Assembly: GCA_963791235.1 (NCBI GenBank)
Contig: CAWBRW010000013.1
Coordinates: forward strand, 62,001 to 126,000
Source: JALORV01 sp963791235
GTDB lineage: Bacteria; Pseudomonadota; Gammaproteobacteria; Burkholderiales; Burkholderiaceae_F
DNA length: 64,000 nt
Reading direction: 5' to 3'
The translations under genes and the position numbers were made by a program. Under the pieces are notes generated by a model that was not told where the DNA came from, ran no database searches, and saw only the letters and a list, made by a program, of their open reading frames with translations. Shown one piece after another: positions 29,450 to 38,283 of the stretch. Within the stretch, counting starts at the first letter, position 1. Each line of letters starts with the position of its first letter.

Positions 29450-30392
29450 GTCGGGCGGCCACGCGCATCCCGGACGCCTCCTGACGTCGCGCCCACGCGT
29501 CGAACGCCGCGCGCACGGTATTCAGGTGTACCTCGACAGTGGTGGCGATTTCCCGGCCATAGCCACCGGCCATCGCCACTGCGATCGGCACGCCGAGTTG
29601 CGCCGCCAGGTCAAACACGCGTCGATCGCGTGCCGCCATGCCTGCGCTCGACAACGCGAGCTTGCCGAGTCGATCGCCCTCGTGCGCATCGGCGCCGGCG
29701 AGATAGACGATGAATCCGGGGTTGAACCGCCGCTGCAGCTCGCGCAACGCTGCGTCCAGGGCCGCGAGGTAGTCGTCATCGCGCGTGCCGTCCGGCAGCG
29801 CGACATCAAGATCGCTGCACTGCTTGCGGAACGGGAAGTTCGTGGCGCCATGGATCGACAGTGTGAACACGGAGCCGTCGCCGGCCAGGATTTCCGCCGT
29901 GCCATCGCCCTGGTGCACATCCAGGTCGATGATCGCCACCGGCAGCACGCGACGCTGGGACGCGGCTTCGGCCTGCAGCACGCGCGCGGCGACCGCAGCA
30001 TCGTTGAACACGCAGTAACCGGCTCCGCGGGCGCGGTGCGCGTGGTGTGTACCGCCGGCGAGGTTGACGGCAACGCCACTCAGTCTTGCCGCGCGACACG
30101 CGGCGATCGTGGCGCCAGCCGAACGCTGCGATCGCTCCACCATCGGCAGTGACCATGGAAAGCCGATCGCACGGACCTCTTGCGGCTCCAGCCTGCCGTC
30201 GAGCACTCGGTCGATGTAGTCCGGCGCATGCGCCAGCGCCAGTTGTCCGACTGACGCGGCGTCCGGCTCGGAAAGCTGAATTTCGGGCAACTCGCAGGCA
30301 ACGCGCTCGCGGAGCAGGCGGTATTTCGCCATCGGAAACCGGTGCCCTTCCGGCAGTGGCAGGACGAAGTGGTCGCTGTAGAAGGCTTGCAC
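29442..30392 (-). CDS. Histone deacetylase family protein (HDAC-like zinc amidohydrolase)
   Basis: Zinc-dependent deacetylase-fold enzyme of 316 residues. Residues match the HDAC site: GGTHHAHR (His116/His117 proton relay), IIDLDVHQGDGT (zinc ligands Asp158 and His160), GADAHEGDRLG (zinc ligand Asp235) and AGGYGRE (the C-terminal glycine/Tyr loop). Bacterial relatives act on acetylpolyamines, acetoin-utilisation targets or other N-acyl amides. The substrate here is unknown. It heads a five-gene operon with an EamA exporter, acyl-CoA thioesterase, nitroreductase and tartrate-type dehydrogenase, and is divergent from phaP with about 290 bp between. Confidence 0.9.
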   Translation of the reverse strand: MQAFYSDHFVLPLPEGHRFPMAKYRLLRERVACELPEIQLSEPDAASVGQLALAHAPDYIDRVLDGRLEPQEVRAIGFPWSLPMVERSQRSAGATIAACRAARLSGVAVNLAGGTHHAHRARGAGYCVFNDAAVAARVLQAEAASQRRVLPVAIIDLDVHQGDGTAEILAGDGSVFTLSIHGATNFPFRKQCSDLDVALPDGTRDDDYLAALDAALRELQRRFNPGFIVYLAGADAHEGDRLGKLALSSAGMAARDRRVFDLAAQLGVPIAVAMAGGYGREIATTVEVHLNTVRAAFDAWARRQEASGMRVAARHV

Positions 30393-30534
30393 CGGCCGGA
30401 TTGTAGGAGCGCGCGTGCCCTGCGCCGGCTGGTGCGGCGCATCAGCCTCGGCCTGGGAGGACCCGCCATGTCCAGGCGGCGTGGATTTAACCCTATGGTT
30501 TAGTTAGGCTTTCAACCGTCGCCAGCTTTTTGCG

Positions 30535-30603
30535 GCAGTGCACCAAAAGTTCTTGACATCCGTGCGCTCAACGCTCAAAATTCGTCTTGTGCAGTGCAGC
30601 ACA
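30535..30603 (+). promoter_or_regulatory. Repeated GCAGTGCA elements bracketing the phaP promoter (candidate PhaR operators)
   Basis: GCAGTGCA occurs at 30535-30542, just upstream of the -35 box, and again at 30591-30598 near the expected transcript start, inside the inverted repeat TGTGC-N6-GCACA (30588-30603). Phasin promoters of PHA producers are repressed by PhaR, which binds TGC/GCA-rich sites around the core promoter. PhaR binding here is inferred from this resemblance. Confidence 0.5.
30553..30581 (+). promoter_or_regulatory. Sigma-70-type promoter of phaP
   Basis: A consensus -35 TTGACA (30553-30558) is followed after 17 bp by CAAAAT (30576-30581) as a -10. The predicted transcript would start near 30588 with a leader of about 95 nt before ATG 30683. 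Confidence 0.65.
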
Positions 30604-30682
30604 CCTGCAAAGAAACTCTTAGAAACACCCTTCGTAACACCCTTGGCAATCGCCTTACAGCAACCTCACCCAGGAGTCATCC

Positions 30683-31255
30683 ATGTTCACTACGCCCGCC
30701 CAGTTCTCCGAAATCCAGAAAGGCCAGATGGACGCCGCTTTCGCCCTCGGCCAGACCTTCTTTGACGCGACCGAGCGCCTGCTCGAACTGAACCTCGCCG
30801 CCGCCAAGGCGACGCTGGAAGAGTCCGTCGAGCGCGTCCAGGCCCTGATGAGCGCGAAGGACGTCCAGGAGTTCGTGGCGCTGACCTCGGCGCTGTCGCA
30901 GCCGACGCTTGAAAAGGCTGTCAGCTACTCGCGCACCGTGTACGGCATCGCCAACGGCGCCGGCACCGAAGTTTCGCGCATCGTCGAATCGCAGATGGCC
31001 GAGAACAACAAGAAGGTCACGCAACTGATCGACTTCGCTGCCAAGAACGCCCCGGCCGGCTCCGAGCCCGCCGTCGCCGCGCTGAAGAGCGCAGTCGCCG
31101 CCGCCAACACCGCGTACGACACGTTCTCCAAGGCTGCCAAGCAGGCCGTTGACTTTGCCGAGTCGAACGTTGCTGCCGCCACGTCGGCCACGATGAAGGC
31201 CGCCTCTGCGGCCAATGATTCGGTCAAGGCCCCTGCCAAGCGCAAGGCCGCCTAA
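30683..31255 (+). CDS. phaP: Phasin (PhaP-type PHA granule-associated protein)
   Basis: Amphipathic helical protein of 190 residues that coats polyhydroxyalkanoate granules. FTTPAQFSEIQKGQMDAAFALGQTFFDATERLLELNLAAAKATLEE is the classic phasin_2 (TIGR01841-like) start. It is followed by VQEFVALTSALSQPTLEKAVSYSRTVYGIA and an Ala/Lys-rich C-terminus ending APAKRKAA. The ATG follows CAGGAGTCATCC, a good ribosome-binding site. It has a strong promoter, candidate PhaR sites and a downstream hairpin, and is monocistronic. With the PhaI/PhaF-like protein at 12379 it indicates a PHA-accumulating organism; no phaC is in the window. Confidence 0.95.
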   Translation: MFTTPAQFSEIQKGQMDAAFALGQTFFDATERLLELNLAAAKATLEESVERVQALMSAKDVQEFVALTSALSQPTLEKAVSYSRTVYGIANGAGTEVSRIVESQMAENNKKVTQLIDFAAKNAPAGSEPAVAALKSAVAAANTAYDTFSKAAKQAVDFAESNVAAATSATMKAASAANDSVKAPAKRKAA

Positions 31256-31273
31256 GTCGTCTCCGTCTTCACA

Positions 31274-31299
31274 CACGTGGGAGGCAAGCCTCCCACGTG
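31274..31299 (+). terminator. Perfect 12-bp-arm hairpin after phaP
   Basis: CACGTGGGAGGC, AA, GCCTCCCACGTG begins 19 bp past the phaP stop. No U-tract follows, so it may act with Rho or as a 3' stabiliser of an abundant mRNA. Confidence 0.65.
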
Positions 31300-31397
31300 C
31301 CTGTGACACGCCGGTCATCTCGGCCGGCAACAATCAGATCAGTCGGTCGGAAATGCCCGGCACGGCGCGCGGAATTTTCACCGCCCCGCCGCCGCGT

Positions 31398-31537
31398 GAT
31401 TCAGTAATCTTCACCGTAGTGCAGCACTGAATCCGGTTGTCTCCTTGGCACCACGGCCTGGGCGTATGTCCAGGCACCCATCGGTCTCCTCCTTGGTGGT
31501 GCTCTTCAAGCCCGGTCCCTGTGACCGGGCTTTTTTT
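31398..31537 (+). ncRNA. Candidate structured small RNA between phaP and prfB
   Basis: No protein is evident here, but three ordered structures are. (a) GATTCAGT (31398-31405) pairs with ACTGAATC (31426-31433). (b) An outer stem, GCACCAC (31448-31454) with GTGGTGC (31496-31502), encloses a perfect GCCTGG/CCAGGC hairpin (31456-31461/31470-31475) and an exposed CUCCUCCU-like stretch (31485-31492). (c) A textbook intrinsic terminator (31508-31537). prfB has its own -10 box downstream, so this is more likely a free transcript than a prfB leader. The exposed pyrimidine-rich loop could pair with Shine-Dalgarno sequences. It may instead be a cis attenuator. No promoter was assigned, and the 5' end is uncertain. 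Confidence 0.5.
31508..31537 (+). terminator. Strong intrinsic terminator
   Basis: AAGCCCGGTC (31508-31517), CCTGT loop, GACCGGGCTT (31523-31532) and a run of seven T form a classic Rho-independent terminator. There is no annotated gene for it to end, since phaP has its own hairpin 210 bp upstream. This is the main support for the RNA proposed at 31398. Confidence 0.9.
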
Positions 31538-31579
31538 GTGTCGGCGCCGTGTACGCCCCGCCGTAGCGGTGGGCCTTCC

Positions 31580-31585
31580 TATAAT
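31580..31585 (+). promoter_or_regulatory. -10 box of prfB
   Basis: A perfect TATAAT lies 27 bp before the prfB start codon and 43 bp after the upstream terminator. No good -35 is seen at the usual distance. Confidence 0.5.
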
Positions 31586-31612
31586 CGCAGCCTTTCGATA
31601 TCGAGACTCTCC

Positions 31613-32717
31613 ATGGAAGCCGAACGCCTCAACCAGATCGAGGGCACTGTTGCAGACCTGCGCGGACGCCTGGCCGAACTGCGGAGGTATCTTTGACGTC
31701 GATGTGAAGGAAGCCCGGCTCGAGGAAGTCAGTCGGGCCCTTGAAGACCCCAAGGTCTGGGACGACCCCAAGCGGGCACAGGAACTCGGCAGGGAAAAGA
31801 AGACCCTCGACCTCGTCGTGCAGAAGATGCATGCACTCGCGGGTGGAGTGCGTGACGCCGGAGAACTGTTCGAGATGGCGCGGGGTGACGACGACGACGC
31901 CACCCTGCTCTCGGTCGAGGCCGATGTCGGCGGTCTGGTCAAGCAGGTCGCCGACCTCGAGTTCCAGCGGATGTTCAACAATCCGCTCGATCCCAACAAT
32001 TGCTTCATCGAAATCCAGGCCGGGGCCGGCGGCACCGAAGCGCAGGACTGGGCCGGCATGCTCGAGCGCATGTACCTGCGCTACGCCGAGCGGCGCGGCT
32101 TCAAGCCGGAGCTGCTGGACGAGTCTCCCGGCGAAGTGGCCGGCATCAAGGGCGCAACCATCAAGATCAGCGGCGACTACGCCTACGGCATGCTGCGCAC
32201 CGAGACTGGCATCCACCGCCTGGTGCGCAAGTCGCCGTTCGATTCCAATGCGCGCCGCCACACCTCGTTTGCCAGCGTGGTCGTCTACCCCGAGGTCGAC
32301 GAAACGGTCGACATCGAGATCAACCCGGCAGACCTGCGCATCGATGTCTACCGTGCTTCCGGAGCAGGCGGCCAGCATGTCAACAAGACGGAATCCGCGG
32401 TACGCATCACGCACGCGCCGTCAGGCATCGTCGTGCAGAGCCAGAATGACCGCTCGCAGCACCGCAACCGCGCCGAGTGCATGGCCATGCTGAAGTCGCG
32501 TTTGTACGAACTCGAACTGCGCAAGCGCATGGCTGAACAGAACAAGCTGGAGGAAGCTAAGACCGACATCGGCTGGGGCCACCAGATCCGTTCGTACGTG
32601 CTCGACCAGTCGCGCATCAAGGACCTGAGGACCAACGTGGAGATCGGCAACACGCAGGCAGTGCTCGACGGCGATCTCGACGATTTCATCGAGGCCAGCC
32701 TCAAGCAGGGCGTATAG
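31613..32717 (+). CDS. prfB: Peptide chain release factor 2, with programmed +1 frameshift
   Basis: RF2 ends translation at UGA and UAA. The gene is two frames: codons 1-27 (31613-31693), then an in-frame TGA at 31694-31696. Reading resumes one base on at GAC (31695), giving about 367 residues. The slip site is canonical: an internal Shine-Dalgarno GGAGG (31683-31687), TAT, CTT, TGA, C. When RF2 is scarce the ribosome slips on CTT and makes more RF2. Other hallmarks are the tripeptide anticodon SPF (SPFDSNARRHTSFASV), the catalytic GGQ in RASGAGGQHVNKTESAVRITH, and SQHRNRAECMAMLKSRL. In many betaproteobacteria prfB is followed directly by lysS; here a gap and two genes intervene. Confidence 0.97.
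31683..31697 (+). promoter_or_regulatory. prfB programmed frameshift site
   Basis: GGAGG-TAT-CTT-TGA-C: an internal Shine-Dalgarno-like element three bases before the slippery CTT codon and the poorly terminating UGAC context, as in the classical RF2 autoregulatory site. Confidence 0.95.
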
Positions 32718-33053
32718 AACCTAGCTCAAGGTCCCCGATGAATCGCGTTGCCACGAGAACCGGGCGGATGCAAGGCGGCTGGCGAAGGACAGTAGCCGGG
32801 CCTACGGCCGAGCCGGCCAGCGCCGCAGTCGCCCGCCACCGCAGCGGCAAAGCCGCTGCGTCGTCGGAAGCGTCGCACGATGCGCACGCGCGCAGCGCGT
32901 GCTCAGCGTGGCAACCCTACGGGGCGGGGTCGCATTCGGCGCATGGCGTCGTTGCGGCTCGGGTCCTTGCACGAGCAATGGTCCCCTCGTCGCGCCTAGC
33001 CCTGCATCCCAATGCGGCCCCGCCGCGACCACCGGGGCCCTGAGATAGGTTCT
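32718..33053. other. 336-bp gap without a convincing gene
   Basis: A plus-strand frame (32738-33043) exists, but its Ala/Arg/Ser-rich product has no domain and looks like GC-driven open frame. The gap holds a perfect hairpin, GCAGCGGC-AAA-GCCGCTGC (32841-32859), of the same design (8-bp GC arms, AAA loop) as the one at 10173, about 120 bp after the prfB stop. No U-tract follows. Confidence 0.5.
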
Positions 33054-33695
33054 ATGCCGCGTCCGGCAATCGAGCGACCGGAACTCATGCCGCTCGCCGA
33101 GGGCGTCACCAGCGGCCGCCTCGTGCTGCGCCGCTATCGCTTCGGTGACGGGGCCGCGTTGTTCGAGGCATTGGCGCCGCACCGCGAGGAACTGATGCAG
33201 TGGATGGAGTGGCCGCGCCGGCATCAGCGCGTCGAGGATTCGGAATCGTATGCGCGACGCATGCACGCCGAATTCATCCAGCGGCGCTCGATGCCGATGG
33301 CGATCTTCGAGGCGGGCAGTCACCGCTACCTCGGTGGCGCAGGATTCCATGCGCCCGACTGGACCACTCCGAAAGCCGAGATCGGCTATTTCCTGGTGCC
33401 CCCTGCCCGCGGTTCGGGTGTCGCGAGCGATGTCGTCCGCCTGCAGATCCACTACGCCTTCGAGCAGATGCAGGTCAATCGCGTGTGGGGCTCGTGCGAT
33501 GCCGGCAATGACGCCAGCGCCGGCGTCATGCGGCGCGCCGGCATGCGCGAAGAAGGGTTGCTGCGTGCAGAAACCCGCGACCATCACGGCGCAGTGCGGA
33601 ACACGCTCGTGTTCGGCCTGACCCTGGAGGACTTCCCGGCCTGGTCGGGCAACCACGGTGTGCCCGATCTCACTTACCTTCCGGTACCCGAATGA
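33054..33695 (+). CDS. GNAT family N-acetyltransferase (RimJ/RimL-like)
   Basis: Protein of 213 residues with the Acetyltransf_3 layout: TSGRLVLRRYRFGDGAALFEAL, AEIGYFLVPPARGSGVASDVVRLQIHYAF (an acetyl-CoA pyrophosphate loop of the RGSG(V/I)A type) and VWGSCDAGNDASAGVMRRAGMREEGLLR (ribosomal-protein Ser/alanine acetyltransferase-like). This group acetylates N-terminal amines of ribosomal proteins or small molecules; the substrate is unknown. Its stop overlaps the next SDR gene by 4 bp (ATGA). Confidence 0.9.
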   Translation: MPRPAIERPELMPLAEGVTSGRLVLRRYRFGDGAALFEALAPHREELMQWMEWPRRHQRVEDSESYARRMHAEFIQRRSMPMAIFEAGSHRYLGGAGFHAPDWTTPKAEIGYFLVPPARGSGVASDVVRLQIHYAFEQMQVNRVWGSCDAGNDASAGVMRRAGMREEGLLRAETRDHHGAVRNTLVFGLTLEDFPAWSGNHGVPDLTYLPVPE

Positions 33696-34453
33696 AACCG
33701 AATCGCCTGTACATCCTCACTGGCGCGTCGCGCGGACTTGGCGCAGCGATGGCCGAACAACTGTTGGCGCCGGACACGATGCTGCTAACGTTGTCGCGCA
33801 ATCCCGATGCGACCCTGCTGGCCCGGGCGCAAGGCGCCGGCGCGACGGTGGAACAGTGGTCGATCGACCTCGCCCATGACATCGGCGCCGCGGCGCGGCT
33901 TGAAACGTGGCTGCACCAGCACGCATCTGCGGGCTTCACGTCAGCGGCGCTGATCAACAACGCGGGCCTGCTGGGACGCGTCGGTCCGATTTCGCACAGT
34001 GACTCAGAGGAGCTTGCTGCGGTGCTGCGCGTCGGCCTGGAAGCACCGCTGCTGCTGACAGCCGCCTTCCTGCGCGCGACGCGCGACTGGGCCATTGATA
34101 AGCGCGTGCTGAGTATTTCGTCCGGCGCCGCCAAGCGCCCCATTGCCGGCTGGGCAGCGTACTGCGCGGCCAAGGCCGGCCTCGATCACGTCTCGCGAGT
34201 CACAGCGCTCGACGAGGCGCGGCTGCCGAACCCTGCGCGCATCGTTTCACTCGCACCCGGCGTCATCGACACCGACATGCAGGGCGAACTGCGCGCCGCC
34301 GACGCGAGTGGCTTTCCCGAGCAATCGCACTTCATCGAACTCAAGTCGAGCGGGCAGTTGCCGACGCCCCAAGCCGCCGCCGCACGCGTGCTGGCCTACC
34401 TCCACCGCGACGATTTCGGCCGTGACCCGGTCGCCGACGTGCGCCAAGCCTGA
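33692..34453 (+). CDS. SDR family NAD(P)-dependent oxidoreductase
   Basis: Classical short-chain dehydrogenase of 253 residues: cofactor motif YILTGASRGLGAAMAEQLL, NNAGLLGRVGPI, catalytic Ser in RVLSISSGAAKRPIAGWAAYCAAKAGLD (Y and K of YxxxK near 160) and APGVIDTDMQGELR. It resembles sepiapterin/benzil-reductase-like SDRs. It is coupled to the GNAT gene upstream and abuts lysS. The substrate is unknown. Confidence 0.9.
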   Translation: MKPNRLYILTGASRGLGAAMAEQLLAPDTMLLTLSRNPDATLLARAQGAGATVEQWSIDLAHDIGAAARLETWLHQHASAGFTSAALINNAGLLGRVGPISHSDSEELAAVLRVGLEAPLLLTAAFLRATRDWAIDKRVLSISSGAAKRPIAGWAAYCAAKAGLDHVSRVTALDEARLPNPARIVSLAPGVIDTDMQGELRAADASGFPEQSHFIELKSSGQLPTPQAAAARVLAYLHRDDFGRDPVADVRQA

Positions 34454-35964
<1,511 letters not shown>

Positions 35965-35965
<1 letters not shown>

Positions 35966-36795
35966 TGCCCCAGGCCGAAAGGCTGCTGGCGCTTGCCGGA
36001 CGACTGCAGGCGCGCGCCCAACCGCAGCGTCCGCCCGAGCTGCACCCGTTCGTGGTGGCGGGCCACACCGTGGGCTGGGCCGCCCCAGAGATCGCGCACT
36101 TTCTCGTGACGCGGACCACGGGTTTCGAGCAGAGATCGGGGATGCTGCACCTCGTCGACGAGGGGCTCAGTGTCGCCCACCGTAGTGCCCTGCTGGCGGA
36201 CGCCGCCTTGCTTCTGCGCGATGCGGGGCTGCTATGCGGCTGGCGGGATGAGGCGCTCGCCGTGCGCGCTCACCCCGGTGGCCCGGTGCTCGCCACTATT
36301 GAGCGGGCCGCGTGTCGTGTACTGGGCATCATGACCGAAGCAGTGCACCTTAATGCGTTTAGCGACGACGGGACGCTGCTCGTCGCGCGCCGTGCGGCCC
36401 ACAAGGCGATCGACCCCGGCCTGTGGGACAACCTAGTCGGCGGCATGGTCCCCGCCGGCGAGAACCTCGAACAGGCGCTCGAACGCGAGGCGTGGGAGGA
36501 AGCCGGGCTGCAACTTGACCGGCTTGAGGTGCACCACGGCCGCAGCTTTCACGTTCGCCGCCCGGTTGCCGAGGGATATCAGTCCGAGCGCATTTACGTG
36601 TACGAGGTGACCCTGTCGGCCGACACGACGTGCAGCAACCAGGACGGAGAGGTCGACGCGATCGAGCGGCGGTCGCTCCCCGCAATCGTCGACGCGATCG
36701 AGCGTGACCAGTTCACACTCGAGGCTGCGCTGGCCACGCTCGAGAGCCTGGCGCGGCGCGGCGGCTTTGCGACGCCACCCGGTTTGTACGAGTGA
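35965..36795 (+). CDS. Nudix hydrolase with N-terminal DUF4743 domain
   Basis: Pyrophosphohydrolase of 276 residues. The Nudix box GGMVPAGENLEQALEREAWEEAGL (about 155-178) keeps the Gx5Ex7REUxEExGU metal-binding pattern. The N-terminal about 115 residues (VVAGHTVGWAAPEIAHFL) match the DUF4743 region found in plant and bacterial Nudix proteins related to thiamine-damage repair (oxo/oxythiamine pyrophosphatase) and Tnr3-type proteins. That role is inferred. Both ends overlap neighbours, linking it to lysS and to the transporter gene. Confidence 0.88.
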
Positions 36796-37745
36796 TCATC
36801 GACGCCGTCGTCTTGTTCTTCGTCCTTGGCGTCGTCGCGCGCCTGGCAAAGAGCGACCTGCGGCTGCCTGAGCCACTGTACGAGACGCTGTCGATCTACC
36901 TGTTGCTGGCGATCGGCCTGAAGGGCGGCGTTGAGCTGGCGCGGCAACCTGTCGCCGGTGTACTGCCGAGTGCAGTCGCCGCAGTCGCGCTGGGTGCGGC
37001 GATCCCGGTGGCGCTCTACCCGGTGCTGCGCCGGATCGGAAAGTTCTCAGTGGCTGACAGTGCGTCGATCGCGGCCCACTACGGCTCGGTATCGGTCGTC
37101 ACGTTCGCCGTGGCGACGAGCCTGCTGCTGCAGGCCCGCGTTGCCAGCGAACCGCACATGCCGCTGCTGGTGGCGCTGATGGAGGCGCCGGGCATCGTCG
37201 TCGGGATCGTCCTGGCACGTGCGCTGGCGCGCACTGAAGGCGGTCGGCCACCGTTGCGCTGGGGTCCCCTCGCCCACGAGGTGTTGCTCGGGAAGAGCGT
37301 CGTGCTGTTGTTGGGGGGCCTGGCGATCGGCGCCCTCGCCGGTCCGCAAGCCATGGTTCCGATTGAGCCGGTGTTCTTCGGACTCTTCAAGGGGGTCCTG
37401 GCGCTGTTCCTGCTCGAGATGGGCCTGGTGGCCGGCGGCCGGCTCGCGGACCTGCGCCGCGCCGGCGCATTCCTGGTGGCGTTTGGCGTTGCGGCCCCAC
37501 TGGTGCTGGGGTTCGTCGGAGCGCTGGTCGGTCACCTGCTCGGACTATCGCTGGGCGGCACCACGCTGCTCGCCACGCTGGCGGCCAGCAGCTCGTACAT
37601 TGCCGCGCCGACCGCGATGCGCGTGGCCGTTCCGGAGGCGAATCCGGCACTGTCGATCGGCGTGGTGCTGGGCGTGACCTTCCCGTTCAACATCACGCTC
37701 GGCATTCCGCTCTACCTGCACTACGCGCGATGGCTCGGGAGCTAG
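36792..37745 (+). CDS. SbtA-like sodium-dependent bicarbonate transporter
   Basis: Membrane protein of 317 residues, about ten hydrophobic segments in two inverted halves, of the DUF897/SbtA family. GTG 36792 overlaps the Nudix stop (GTGA). Diagnostic stretches are LPEPLYETLSIYLLLAIGLKGGVEL, FSVADSASIAAHYGSVSVVTFAVA, FGLFKGVLALFLLEMGLVAGGRL and LATLAASSSYIAAPTAMRVAVPEANPALSIGVVLGVTFPFN. Cyanobacterial SbtA imports bicarbonate with Na+. Here it sits in a heterotroph-type genome next to an SbtB-like PII gene, suggesting regulated bicarbonate (or related anion) uptake feeding carboxylases. Family membership is firm; the substrate is inferred. Confidence 0.9.
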   Translation: MIIDAVVLFFVLGVVARLAKSDLRLPEPLYETLSIYLLLAIGLKGGVELARQPVAGVLPSAVAAVALGAAIPVALYPVLRRIGKFSVADSASIAAHYGSVSVVTFAVATSLLLQARVASEPHMPLLVALMEAPGIVVGIVLARALARTEGGRPPLRWGPLAHEVLLGKSVVLLLGGLAIGALAGPQAMVPIEPVFFGLFKGVLALFLLEMGLVAGGRLADLRRAGAFLVAFGVAAPLVLGFVGALVGHLLGLSLGGTTLLATLAASSSYIAAPTAMRVAVPEANPALSIGVVLGVTFPFNITLGIPLYLHYARWLGS

Positions 37746-37747
37746 TC

Positions 37748-38050
37748 ATGCAGACGCACGCCAAGAAACTGCTCGTCATCATCACGGAGGCCGCACTCGA
37801 GAAGAACCTCATCCGGGACGCGCGGCAGTTCGGTGCGCACGGCTACACCATCGGCGAAGTGCGTGGCGGCGGCGAACGCGGCGAGCGCGAAGCCAGCTGG
37901 GAAGCTGATCGCTCCATCGAGATGAAGATCGTGTGCGACGCGGCGGTCGCGCAGACGCTGGCGCAGCACGTGCTGTCGAGCTACGCCGCGAATTACCAGG
38001 TGGCGATGTTCACCGCTGACGTCGGCGTGTTCCGCGCCGAGAAGTTCTAG
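37748..38050 (+). CDS. PII-like signalling protein (SbtB-like)
   Basis: Protein of about 100 residues of the GlnB/PII fold. ATG 37748 is preferred over an in-frame ATG at 37730 inside the transporter gene. Strand 1 is KKLLVIITEAALEKNLIRDARQFGAHGYTIGEV, followed by a Gly/Arg/Glu-rich T-loop (RGGGERGEREASW) and SIEMKIVCDAAVAQTLAQHVLSSY. Position and fold match SbtB, the cAMP/AMP-nucleotide-responsive PII protein that plugs SbtA in cyanobacteria. The C-terminal CGPxGC redox motif of many cyanobacterial SbtB is absent. It begins 2 bp after the SbtA-like stop, so the two form a pair. Confidence 0.85.
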   Translation: MQTHAKKLLVIITEAALEKNLIRDARQFGAHGYTIGEVRGGGERGEREASWEADRSIEMKIVCDAAVAQTLAQHVLSSYAANYQVAMFTADVGVFRAEKF

Positions 38051-38077
38051 CGCGCGACGCCGCCGCGGCGAGGGCCG

Positions 38078-38281
38078 TCAGTCCGCTTCCTCGATCCAGG
38101 CCTGCTGGATCGCCTCGAGGACCTTCTCGCCCGAATGTTTCGGATCGTCGTCGAAGTTGTCGAGCGCCAGCACCCAGTTGTACAGGTCGGTGAAACGGAT
38201 CGTGCGAGGGTCGACGTCCGGGTGTTCCTCGGCAAGCGCGATGGCGATTTCGCGCACCTCGATCCACTTGAGCGATGGCAT
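38078..38281 (-). CDS. iscX: Fe-S assembly protein IscX
   Basis: Acidic protein of 67 residues (MPSLKWIEVREIAIALAEEHP, FTDLYNWVLALDNFDDDPKHS, EAIQQAWIEEAD), almost the whole IscX/YfhJ consensus. It binds IscS and iron and modulates cluster formation. It is the last gene of the isc operon, two bases after fdx. Confidence 0.95.
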   Translation of the reverse strand: MPSLKWIEVREIAIALAEEHPDVDPRTIRFTDLYNWVLALDNFDDDPKHSGEKVLEAIQQAWIEEAD

Positions 38282-38283
38282 GG

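Noticed and set aside
32738..33043. 101-residue plus-strand frame in the prfB-GNAT gap
   Set aside because: Composition is Ala/Arg/Ser-rich without domain or leader, no ribosome-binding site; typical of chance open frames in GC-rich DNA.
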